A stretch of 5,529 nt of DNA from Victivallales bacterium Lenti_02 (GTDB lineage Bacteria; Verrucomicrobiota; Lentisphaeria; Oligosphaerales; Lenti-02): assembly GCA_001603055.1 (NCBI GenBank), contig LVAZ01000024.1, positions 1 through 5,529 on the forward strand, written 5' to 3'. Both the position numbers and the translations under genes were made by a program. The notes beneath the pieces are model-generated. The model saw only the letters and a program-made list of their open reading frames with translations, had not been told where the DNA came from and did not search any database. This document shows positions 1 through 5,240 of the stretch, piece after piece. Every line of letters begins with the position of its first letter. Within the stretch, counting starts at the first letter, position 1.

Positions 1-1881
1 GGCGGCGGTCACGGGGGCGGCGAAGTCGATGCCCAGCCGCCGGGGCGGTCGACGGGTATGGGTGTCCTCGTCGAGAACCGTTTCGCTGACCGCGATTTCT
101 CCGCCCGTGGCGGCGATGGTCACCCGGAGGGCGGCGCGGTAGTCGTAGACGAGAATGGTGGACGGATCGGGCTGCTGCCAGTCGCCGAGGGTGACGATAG
201 CGGTGCCGAAGGTCTGGGGCGCGGCGAAGGCCACCCGGTCGGTGACGGCGAGCGAGCCCAGGCCCTCGCGGGAGTAGAGGAATTCCCGTTCGAGGCTCCG
301 CAGGGCCGGGACGTCGTAGGCGGAGGCAAGGTCCAGGACGAAACGGTCGGCGGCGTCGGTGAAAGCGGCGGCCAGCACCTTGCCCCGGGCCTCGTGGCCG
401 GTGCGCTGGAGCTGGCCGGCCACCACGGGCACGGGATGGCCGAAGGAATTCAGCACCTTGCTTTCGTAGCGTTGGTTGCTGAAGGTGCGGGCGGTGTAGA
501 CTTCGCCGCCGGGATCGAGCAGGGCGGGGTCGCCGTCGAGGACGACCACGTAGGCGCCCACGTCGTTGTGATTGTGGTGCTCGGCGTTGTTGCCGCCTTT
601 CAGGGCGACCCCCAGGCGGCATGGGCTGGCCGGACCGGGCCGGGCGATCAGAATGCCGACCGAGTCGAAGAAGTCCCGCAACCCGCCGCCGTCCACGCTG
701 GCTGTCGCAGGCGGCTGGGCGGTGGCCGAATTCGGGAAGGACCAGAGCATGCCCTCGATGAGATTGCCGGAGGCGGAGGTGAGGTCGGTCGTCTCCCATT
801 CGCGCAGCCCCAGACGGAAGCGGCGGTTGATGAAGCCCATGTAGGCGGCCGAGGGCCGGGCGGTGACGCCGCAGTCGGCGAAGGCCGGGCAGACGCCGTC
901 GAGAATGACGATGCGGGCACCGTAGAGGGCGGCCTGGCGGACATGGTCGTCGGCCAGCAGGTCGAGCTTGCCGCCGGTGGCCTGCCAGATGCCTTCGGCC
1001 AGCAGGAGATAGTGGCCGAAACCGTAGTTCCAATAGCCCACGCCCTCGGTGCAGTAGCCGTCCGCCGGGAACCCGGCCAGGAAGTTCCGCGAGTAGCGTT
1101 CGCCCGCCGCCACGAAAAAGGCACGGTCCGCCGGGTCGGGAATCAGGCAGAGGGCGGCATTCACCACGTTGGCCAGGCAGACGGCGTTCCAGTTGTTGGT
1201 GGTGGTCAGCCACCAGTTGGCGGGGCGCTCGCCCGCGGCCATGGCCCGGAAGGGGGTGAATATCCGCTGGTCGAGCTGGGCGCGGATCAGGACGCGGGTC
1301 GCGGCGGGCAGCCGGTCCCCGAGCAGGGCGTCCGCCATGACCAGATTGATCGCCAGTCCCGAGGAGCCGAGGTCGATGTCCACCACCTTGCCCGAGAAGT
1401 TGGCGAGATTCCGGTCATGGGCGGGCATCACCCAGGTCTTTTCGCTGGCGAGGGCCGCGACGGCCTCGGCGATGGGGGCCAGAAAACGGCCCTGGTTTTC
1501 GACGCACTCGGCGAGGGTGTAGGTGGCGATGCGCTCGCGCCGTTCGCCGGCCACCTTCTGCCAGCGAGTCCGGTTGCCGGTGCGCGAGAAATCGAGAAAG
1601 AGGTCGTCGGGCTGGTCGGGGAAAGGCCGGGCCAAGGCTTTTTCGGCGGTTTCGATCACCCGGGCATAGGCGGGGTGCTGGGCCAAGCGGTTCCAGCTCT
1701 GCCGGTCACCAATCGGCGCCCCGAAAACTTGGGGGGAGGGGGGCAGCAGGCGGGCGATTTCCCGCACCCGGACCGGGTCGGGAGCGGGCAGGGCGGCGCT
1801 CGCCGAATGGGTGGCCGCGAAACCAAGGCCGCAGCACCACGTCAGGCTGCGAAGGGGGAAGGGAAGGCGCACGAGCTTCAT
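1..1881 (-). CDS. Heparinase II/III-like polysaccharide lyase, secreted (3' end cut by window)
   Basis: The frame is open from ATG at 1881 to base 1, giving 627 residues with no stop; the C-terminus lies outside the window. Residues 1-29 look like a signal peptide: basic start (MKLVRLPFPLR), short hydrophobic stretch, and SASA before ALPAP. Residues of about 35-390 resemble the alpha/alpha-toroid half of these lyases, with ANWWLTTTNNWNAV (221-234) and DGYCTEGVGYWNYGFGHY (274-291), which holds candidate catalytic tyrosines Y283/Y286. Residues from about 405 match the heparinase II/III-like beta-sandwich domain: AEHHNHNDVGAYVVVLDG (433-450), then LLDPGGEVYTARTF. The H/N-rich HHNHND motif is the family hallmark. 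Family enzymes cleave uronic-acid-containing polysaccharides by beta-elimination in the periplasm or outside the cell; the substrate cannot be told here. The start is supported by AGGAG (complement of 1889-1893) seven bases before ATG. The signal peptide is inferred, not certain. Family call is strong; exact specificity is unknown. Confidence 0.9.
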   Translation of the reverse strand, partial: MKLVRLPFPLRSLTWCCGLGFAATHSASAALPAPDPVRVREIARLLPPSPQVFGAPIGDRQSWNRLAQHPAYARVIETAEKALARPFPDQPDDLFLDFSRTGNRTRWQKVAGERRERIATYTLAECVENQGRFLAPIAEAVAALASEKTWVMPAHDRNLANFSGKVVDIDLGSSGLAINLVMADALLGDRLPAATRVLIRAQLDQRIFTPFRAMAAGERPANWWLTTTNNWNAVCLANVVNAALCLIPDPADRAFFVAAGERYSRNFLAGFPADGYCTEGVGYWNYGFGHYLLLAEGIWQATGGKLDLLADDHVRQAALYGARIVILDGVCPAFADCGVTARPSAAYMGFINRRFRLGLREWETTDLTSASGNLIEGMLWSFPNSATAQPPATASVDGGGLRDFFDSVGILIARPGPASPCRLGVALKGGNNAEHHNHNDVGAYVVVLDGDPALLDPGGEVYTARTFSNQRYESKVLNSFGHPVPVVAGQLQRTGHEARGKVLAAAFTDAADRFVLDLASAYDVPALRSLEREFLYSREGLGSLAVTDRVAFAAPQTFGTAIVTLGDWQQPDPSTILVYDYRAALRVTIAATGGEIAVSETVLDEDTHTRRPPRRLGIDFAAPVTAA

Positions 1882-1888
1882 GGGACTG

Positions 1889-1893
1889 CTCCT
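1889..1893 (-). promoter_or_regulatory. Ribosome binding site of the lyase gene
   Basis: The minus strand reads AGGAG here, seven bases before the ATG at 1881. It is a consensus Shine-Dalgarno at ideal spacing, and fixes the start that also gives a signal-peptide-like N-terminus. Confidence 0.75.
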
Positions 1894-1913
1894 GAATCCG
1901 GATGGTCACGGAG

Positions 1914-1941
1914 AACATAGGTCGGCGGGAGAAGGGAGCAA
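1914..1941 (-). promoter_or_regulatory. Weak candidate promoter close to the lyase gene
   Basis: On the minus strand TTGCTC (complement of 1936-1941) and TATGTT (complement of 1914-1919) are separated by 16 bases. They match the sigma70 consensus at 3 of 6 and 4 of 6 positions. A start here would lie downstream of the terminator-like hairpin and give a leader of about 25 bases. A better -35-like TTGACT (complement of 1941-1946) is 21 bases from the same -10, which is too far. This site competes with the stronger candidate at 2138-2165; which one is used cannot be decided from sequence. Confidence 0.2.
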
Positions 1942-1968
1942 GTCAAACTCGGTCGAACGGGCCGGGGC

Positions 1969-2043
1969 AAAAAAAGAGGCTCCGGCAGGGGAAGGGAAGA
2001 GAGAAGGGAGGAAGGAGGGAGGGAGGAGGGACCTGCCGGAGCC
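1969..2043 (-). terminator. Rho-independent terminator-like hairpin with a 42-base polypyrimidine loop
   Basis: GGCTCCGGCAGG (1978-1989) and CCTGCCGGAGCC (2032-2043) form a perfect 12-bp inverted repeat, 10 of 12 pairs being G-C. On the minus strand the stem is followed after two bases by seven T (complement of A at 1969-1975), so termination would act on minus-strand transcription. The loop is unusually long, 42 bases, all pyrimidine on the minus strand. It lies about 240 bases past the stop of the membrane-protein gene and about 90 bases before the lyase start. It may end the transcript of the former, act as an attenuator in the leader of the latter, or end a small RNA. The long loop lowers confidence in efficient termination. 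Confidence 0.6.
1987..2031. repeat. 45-base homopurine/homopyrimidine tract
   Basis: Every base from 1987 to 2031 on the plus strand is A or G, with repeated GGGA, GGAGG and GAAGGG units. All but its first three bases form the loop of the terminator-like hairpin. The plus strand has closely spaced GGG runs, three of them with loops of 1 and 4 bases and a fourth 8 bases away, so a G-quadruplex or a triplex structure is conceivable. The structure is inference; the purine tract is plain in the sequence. Confidence 0.85.
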
Positions 2044-2081
2044 AAATTGGGAAAGAAGTCGAGTCGTTTCCGCCGCTTGTC

Positions 2082-2122
2082 CCAATCGGTCCCGCATCCC
2101 CTGGCGGCGATGCTCCGATTGG
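2082..2122 (-). repeat. Interrupted inverted repeat (8-bp and 5-bp stems)
   Basis: CCAATCGG (2082-2089) is perfectly complementary to CCGATTGG (2115-2122). Nested inside, GCATC (2094-2098) pairs with GATGC (2109-2113) with a 10-base loop; the two stems are joined by an asymmetric bulge of four bases against one. The pairing is exact in sequence; whether it works as RNA or as a protein-binding site is not known. Confidence 0.6.
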
Positions 2123-2137
2123 TTCGGGAACGGTTCA

Positions 2138-2165
2138 AATGTACCGCCGTCCGCAACTGGGTCAA
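2138..2165 (-). promoter_or_regulatory. Candidate sigma70-type promoter facing the lyase gene
   Basis: The minus strand carries TTGACC (complement of 2160-2165, 5 of 6 to the -35 consensus) and TACATT (complement of 2138-2143, 4 of 6 to the -10 consensus) with a 16-base spacer. The start would be near 2131, giving a leader of about 250 bases before the lyase ATG. An A/T-rich stretch (2180-2206) lies upstream of the -35 and could help as an UP-like element. CGCCGT (2145-2150) and ACGGCG (2165-2170) form a 6-bp inverted repeat around the -35 box. If the organism uses different promoter boxes this match may be accidental. Confidence 0.4.
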
Positions 2166-2179
2166 CGGCGACCAGGCAC

Positions 2180-2203
2180 AATTTCATGGTTTTTTTTGAA
2201 ATT
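2180..2203. repeat. Inverted repeat in an A/T-rich island
   Basis: AATTTCA (2180-2186) and TGAAATT (2197-2203) form a perfect 7-bp inverted repeat with a 10-base spacer that includes most of a run of eight T (2190-2197). The low GC stands out against the surrounding GC-rich sequence. It could be a regulator site or part of an upstream promoter element; there is no direct evidence for either. Confidence 0.5.
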
Positions 2204-2206
2204 TTA

Positions 2207-2223
2207 CCAGCCAGGCTGGCTGG
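2207..2223. repeat. 17-base perfect palindrome
   Basis: CCAGCCAG (2207-2214), one central G, and CTGGCTGG (2216-2223) form a perfect palindrome. It lies about 60 bases past the stop of the membrane-protein gene. On the minus strand it is followed by A/T-rich sequence whose longest run is A rather than T, so it is not a classic terminator for that gene. It may be a dimeric protein-binding site or a 3' hairpin that stabilises the message. Confidence 0.6.
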
Positions 2224-2226
2224 ACA

Positions 2227-2239
2227 TTCCGCGGCGGAA
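2227..2239. repeat. 13-base perfect palindrome
   Basis: TTCCGC (2227-2232), one central G, and GCGGAA (2234-2239) form a perfect palindrome only three bases from the 17-base palindrome. The two are close in size but have different sequences, so they are not copies of one site. Function unknown. Confidence 0.55.
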
Positions 2240-2281
2240 CCTGTTGGCTTGCCGGGAGGTTGAAAGGATACTTTTGCCCCG

Positions 2282-3877
2282 TTATTTCGAACAGTTTCTT
2301 TCCGGTGCGGTTCGGCGCCTCCAGACCACGTAGGGGAGGCAGTCGTCGCCGCTGATTGGATCGTAGTCGGCGAAGAGCTGGCCGAGGATTCGCTCTCTGG
2401 TTTGGTGGATGTCGAGGATGTAGGCGTGGCTGAAGGATTCGTTGGTATGGGTGACGAGGAGGCGGAAGTCGGCGGCGCGGAATCGGCGGAGGAAGCGTTC
2501 CTCGGCCCAGGGACGCCAGAAGGGTTCGTAGAGCGTGTAGTAGTAGCCCAGCCGGTTGGGGCGGTCGAGAATCTGATAGAGGAAATCGTGGCCGGTGAAA
2601 ATCCCGACCGGTTCGCCGGGCGGGGATTCGGCCTGCACCAGGGCCACGGTCCGGGCCAGGGCGAGGCCCGGCTGCTCGGCGAAGCGGAGGGAGGCGGAGG
2701 CGGTTTCGAGACGCACGGTTTTCCGCAGGAGGAGCGGCAGGCGCGCAAGCGGGATGGCCAGAAAGAAGAGCAGGGCGGCGTAGCGGAGGAGCCGCAGCCA
2801 GGCCGGGCCGACGTGTTCCAGCAGCGTGGTTCCCCACAGGGCGGCCACCAGCACGGCGGGGAACACGTAGGGGACGTGGACCGTGGAATTCATCTGGCTG
2901 AGATTCAGGCAGGCATAGAGGACCATAAGCGTGGCTGGCCAGGCGGCGACCGGCCGCCGTCTGGCCAGCAGGACGGTTGCCGCCCCCCAGGCCGCCAGCA
3001 CCAGGACGGCCCAGACCAGGCTTGCCGCCGCCAGCTCGCGGAAACCGTGTCCGTTTCCCAGCCGCATGGTTCGCCAGAGATAGGGATAGAGCAAACCGTA
3101 GTGAATGTTGTGACGGTGGAAACCGCCCAGAGCTTGCAGGGCGAAGGAGTCCCATCCCGTCCGCCAGGCGAACCAGGCATAGACGGGGAGGGCGACGAGC
3201 AGGGAGGGCGCGGCAAAGCAGGCGAGCAGCGAAAGCAGGCGGGGGAAACTCGTTTTCCCTTCGTGCCGGGCTATGGACCAGCTTGTCAGCAGGGCGGGGA
3301 TGGCCAGGGGCAGGAGGACGGTGAATTTGGCCAGCAGCAGTCCGGCACCGGCGGCACCGGCCAGCAGGAGCCAGAGAAACGGGCGCCGGCTCGGCCCGGC
3401 GTCCAGCAGGCATTCCATGCCCAGCAGTCCCAGCAGGCAGGCCCAGAGGGTGGCGAAGGAATAGGGCACCGCGAAAAAGCCCGAGGTTCCCGAAACGGCC
3501 AGAACGACGCTCGCCGTCGCCAGGGCCCCCGTCGGCCCGGTGCAGCGGCGGGCCAGCCGGTAGACCATCAGGCAGACCGCCAAACCCAGCAGGCGGGCGG
3601 CAACCAGCAACACGTCGGCATGGGTGCCGAAGACTCCCATCAGTCCGGCGTTCAGATAGACGGGGAAGGGGCCGTAGGGCCAGAAGGTGTCGCGGTAGAG
3701 CAACTGCCCCGCCAGCAGGTCGCGGGGCACGCCGAATTCCTTGCCGGTGTCGCCGACCCATTCGCCGAGATGGCGGAACAGGGGGACATGGACAGTCAGC
3801 CACAGCCCCAGCAGGGCCGTCACCCCCCAGGGAGCGCGGGCCAAGGCGGCGGAACTGCGGGACCGGGTAAGGCGCAC
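2282..3877 (-). CDS. Polytopic membrane glycosyltransferase, GT-C (ArnT/PMT-like) type
   Basis: The protein has 531 residues from GTG at 3877 to TAA at 2282-2284. Hydrophobic segments suggest about ten membrane helices between residues 17 and 385 (for example 17-33, 87-106, 116-134, 138-158, 167-200, 213-235, 281-306, 313-325, 337-352, 361-385), followed by a soluble tail of about 145 residues. The first outer loop has the GT-C signature: DTGKEFGVPRDLLAG (43-57), then LLYRDTFWPYGPFPVYL (59-75); the acidic D43 and E47 fit the catalytic or metal-binding acids of this fold. Such enzymes move a sugar from a polyprenyl-phosphate donor to a lipid, glycan or protein on the outer face of the membrane. 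Donor and acceptor are unknown. GTG was chosen because AAAGGAG (complement of 3888-3894) precedes it by 10 bases; the frame also extends to a TTG at 3910 (542 residues) with no ribosome binding site. It diverges from the GT4 gene. Confidence 0.8.
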   Translation of the reverse strand: MRLTRSRSSAALARAPWGVTALLGLWLTVHVPLFRHLGEWVGDTGKEFGVPRDLLAGQLLYRDTFWPYGPFPVYLNAGLMGVFGTHADVLLVAARLLGLAVCLMVYRLARRCTGPTGALATASVVLAVSGTSGFFAVPYSFATLWACLLGLLGMECLLDAGPSRRPFLWLLLAGAAGAGLLLAKFTVLLPLAIPALLTSWSIARHEGKTSFPRLLSLLACFAAPSLLVALPVYAWFAWRTGWDSFALQALGGFHRHNIHYGLLYPYLWRTMRLGNGHGFRELAAASLVWAVLVLAAWGAATVLLARRRPVAAWPATLMVLYACLNLSQMNSTVHVPYVFPAVLVAALWGTTLLEHVGPAWLRLLRYAALLFFLAIPLARLPLLLRKTVRLETASASLRFAEQPGLALARTVALVQAESPPGEPVGIFTGHDFLYQILDRPNRLGYYYTLYEPFWRPWAEERFLRRFRAADFRLLVTHTNESFSHAYILDIHQTRERILGQLFADYDPISGDDCLPYVVWRRRTAPERNCSK

Positions 3878-3887
3878 TGGAGGCCGA

Positions 3888-3894
3888 CTCCTTT
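3888..3894 (-). promoter_or_regulatory. Ribosome binding site deciding the GTG start of the GT-C gene
   Basis: The minus strand reads AAAGGAG, 10 bases before GTG at 3875-3877. The spacing is a little long but the match is strong, and no comparable site precedes the upstream TTG at 3908-3910. It favours the 531-residue form of the protein. Confidence 0.6.
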
Positions 3895-3923
3895 CGGGCG
3901 GGCATGGCAAGGTAGGCAGGTGT

Positions 3924-3938
3924 GCATTACTTTAGTGC
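3924..3938. promoter_or_regulatory. Imperfect dyad in the divergent intergenic region
   Basis: GCATTACTTTAGTGC has arms GCAtTA and TAgTGC, pairing at five of six positions with the sixth a T/G mismatch. It sits in the 103 bases between the divergent GT-C and GT4 genes and is the only clearly A/T-richer spot there. Both strands have weak -10-like hexamers in it (TAAAGT on the minus strand, TACTTT on the plus strand) but no good -35 partners. A shared operator is possible but unproven. Confidence 0.3.
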
Positions 3939-3980
3939 GTCGGTTCCTGCCCCGCACCACTCTCCCCCCTCTGCGCGCCC

Positions 3981-5138
3981 ATGAAGATTTGTTTTTTATC
4001 CTGCGAATATGGCCCGAACCTTGCCGGTGGTGAGGGGGTGGTCACGCAGTCCCTCGCCGAAGGGATGGCGGCTCTGGGACACCGGGTCCGGGTGGCGGGT
4101 CTGCTCGAACGCGGTTGCCGGGAAGCCTGCCTGGAGGAGCGGAATGGCGTGACGATCCATCGCCTGCCCATTCCCCTGCCTCGAGGTGGAGGAGTGTGGG
4201 CGCGTCATCAGCTCTGGAAGCAGGTGCTGGCCTGGGCCAAAGCGGGGGAGATCGATGTGGTGGATGCCCCGCTCGGGCGGGGGCTGGTGGCGGGTTGGGG
4301 GGGGTTGCCGGTTCCGGTGGTCGTCCGCATCCACGGCACACGGGCGGCGCGCATGTCCCCGCTGGCGCCGCCCGTGCCCCTGGTGTCGCAATGGTTCGAA
4401 CGGCACGCCGCCCAGCGGGCGGACGCCCTCTGCGCGGTGAGCCGGTCCGTCGCCCAGTTCGTCACCCGGCGCATCCTGGGCGAGAACCGCGAATGCACGG
4501 TCATCCCCAATCCCGTTTCCGGCCTTGGCGACGCCTACTGGCATCCCCAGGCACCGCCCAGCGTGGTCTATTCGGGGGGGATGAACGAATGCAAGGGGAT
4601 ATGCGAACTGATCCGCGTCTGGGCCCGGGTCCGGCGACGGGTGCCGGAAGCCCGGCTGCTGCTGTTCGGCCGGGACAGCCGCATGTATAACGGTGCTTCG
4701 GTCAGGGATTGGGTGTGCGACTTTCTGCGCGACCCCAAGGGATTGGGGGTCGAGTTCCGGGGGCATGTGTCCCGCGAGGAATTGGCTCTGGCATACCGCC
4801 AGGCCGGCGCGGTGGTCCTGCCCTCCCACTACGAGGCCTTCGGCATGGCGGCTGCCGAGGCCATGTGGTGCGGCTGCCCATTGGTCTTCACCCAGTACGG
4901 GAGCGGTCCCGAGCTGATTCGCGACGGGGTCGAGGGGCTTCTGGTGAATCCCCATCAGCCCGATTCGATCGCCGAGGCCCTGCTGCGGATACTTCTCGAT
5001 CCCGAGTTCGCCGCCGGGATGGGGCGGGCGGCGGCCGAAAAGGCCCGGGCGGAATTCGCCATCGACCGGGTGCTGGCGCGCAATCTCCAGTTCTACGAGG
5101 ACTGCCGCGCCCGTTTCGCCGCGGCGGGGAATCGGTAG
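3981..5138 (+). CDS. GT4-family (GT-B fold) glycosyltransferase
   Basis: This complete 385-residue protein has the usual length of the family. The N-terminal Rossmann-like half starts MKICFLSCEYGPNLAGGEG, with the glycine-rich loop typical of the acceptor domain, and contains VVVRIHGT (113-120). The C-terminal half has VIPNPV (174-179), then VVYSGGMNECKG (195-206) as the start of the donor domain, LLLFGRD (226-232), and the retaining-enzyme E-x7-E motif EAFGMAAAE (285-293) in the nucleotide-sugar site, followed by GCPLVFT and GSGPELI. No signal peptide or membrane helix is visible, so it acts in the cytoplasm or at the inner membrane face, moving a sugar from a nucleotide-sugar to a growing glycan or lipid. 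Substrate unknown. The ATG at 3981 starts directly on the first beta strand, so it is a secure start, yet no Shine-Dalgarno precedes it (pyrimidine-rich CTCTCCCCCCTCTG upstream). It ends in TAG at 5136-5138. Confidence 0.93.
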   Translation: MKICFLSCEYGPNLAGGEGVVTQSLAEGMAALGHRVRVAGLLERGCREACLEERNGVTIHRLPIPLPRGGGVWARHQLWKQVLAWAKAGEIDVVDAPLGRGLVAGWGGLPVPVVVRIHGTRAARMSPLAPPVPLVSQWFERHAAQRADALCAVSRSVAQFVTRRILGENRECTVIPNPVSGLGDAYWHPQAPPSVVYSGGMNECKGICELIRVWARVRRRVPEARLLLFGRDSRMYNGASVRDWVCDFLRDPKGLGVEFRGHVSREELALAYRQAGAVVLPSHYEAFGMAAAEAMWCGCPLVFTQYGSGPELIRDGVEGLLVNPHQPDSIAEALLRILLDPEFAAGMGRAAAEKARAEFAIDRVLARNLQFYEDCRARFAAAGNR

Positions 5139-5148
5139 GCCCGAAAGG

Positions 5149-5178
5149 TTGCATCCCCCCCGGAACAAGGCAGATTAT
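5149..5178 (+). promoter_or_regulatory. Weak candidate promoter before the phosphofructokinase gene
   Basis: TTGCAT (5149-5154) and GATTAT (5173-5178) are separated by 18 bases and match the sigma70 boxes at 3 of 6 and 4 of 6 positions. A start near 5185 would give a leader of about 55 bases. No convincing terminator lies between the GT4 stop and this site, so read-through from the GT4 gene is equally possible. Confidence 0.2.
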
Positions 5179-5240
5179 GGGTTTGTCGCGGGATGGAACG
5201 GGGAGAAGATTCGGGGAAGCTCCATAGGAATGCTTGGTTC

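Larger units (their letters stand above)
1969..2131 (-). ncRNA. Candidate structured leader RNA or small RNA of about 160 nt
   Basis: If transcription starts near 2131 from the promoter candidate at 2138-2165, the minus-strand RNA would begin with a hairpin: CCAATCGG (complement of 2115-2122) pairs with CCGATTGG (complement of 2082-2089), and inside it GCATC (complement of 2109-2113) pairs with GATGC (complement of 2094-2098) around a 10-base loop. CGCCGC overlapping the loop (complement of 2104-2109) could pair with GCGGCG just downstream (complement of 2071-2076), making an H-type pseudoknot. The RNA then runs into the terminator-like stem. It matches no RNA family I recognise. It could be a 5' leader controlling the lyase or a free small RNA. 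GC-rich DNA yields chance pairings, so confidence is low. Confidence 0.3.
1882..2281. other. 400-base non-coding gap between two minus-strand genes
   Basis: No convincing protein gene lies here. The open frames crossing it are built from the purine tract and have no family likeness or ribosome binding site. The stretch holds, in minus-strand order, two adjacent palindromes, an A/T-rich inverted repeat, promoter-like boxes, a bulged hairpin, and a terminator-like stem with a polypyrimidine loop. A weak second promoter candidate and the lyase ribosome binding site follow. It is best read as the 3' end of the GT-C gene plus the control region of the lyase gene. Confidence 0.65.

Noticed and set aside
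58..1920. 620-codon open frame on the plus strand
   Set aside because: It is the codon-aligned complement of the lyase gene, has low-complexity Gly/Glu/Val/Ala composition, no family motifs and no ribosome binding site.
1906..2187. Small minus-strand frame starting MKLCLVAVDP in the gap
   Set aside because: The ATG at 2187 has no Shine-Dalgarno, and the frame runs through the promoter-like boxes, the terminator-like stem and the purine tract, giving Ser/Pro/Leu low-complexity sequence.
2184..3905. 573-codon minus-strand frame with an ATG at 3905
   Set aside because: It overlaps the GT-C gene in another frame and translates to Arg/Pro-rich low-complexity sequence with no membrane helices. 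The GT-C frame has the family pattern and the better ribosome binding site relation.
2402..4033. 543-codon open frame on the plus strand
   Set aside because: It lies opposite the GT-C gene and overlaps the start of the GT4 gene; composition is Gly/Gln/Glu-rich and unlike a folded protein. The minus-strand reading has clear membrane helices.
3996..5168. 390-codon minus-strand frame
   Set aside because: It is antisense to the GT4 gene, whose GT-B motifs are unmistakable.
5139..5240. Possible terminator or fusion between the GT4 and phosphofructokinase genes
   Set aside because: Only 4- to 5-bp arms (ATCCC/GGGAT, AAGC/GCTT) without a T-tract were found. The shared frame is interrupted by a clear TAG, and the 34 residues between it and the chosen start resemble nothing.
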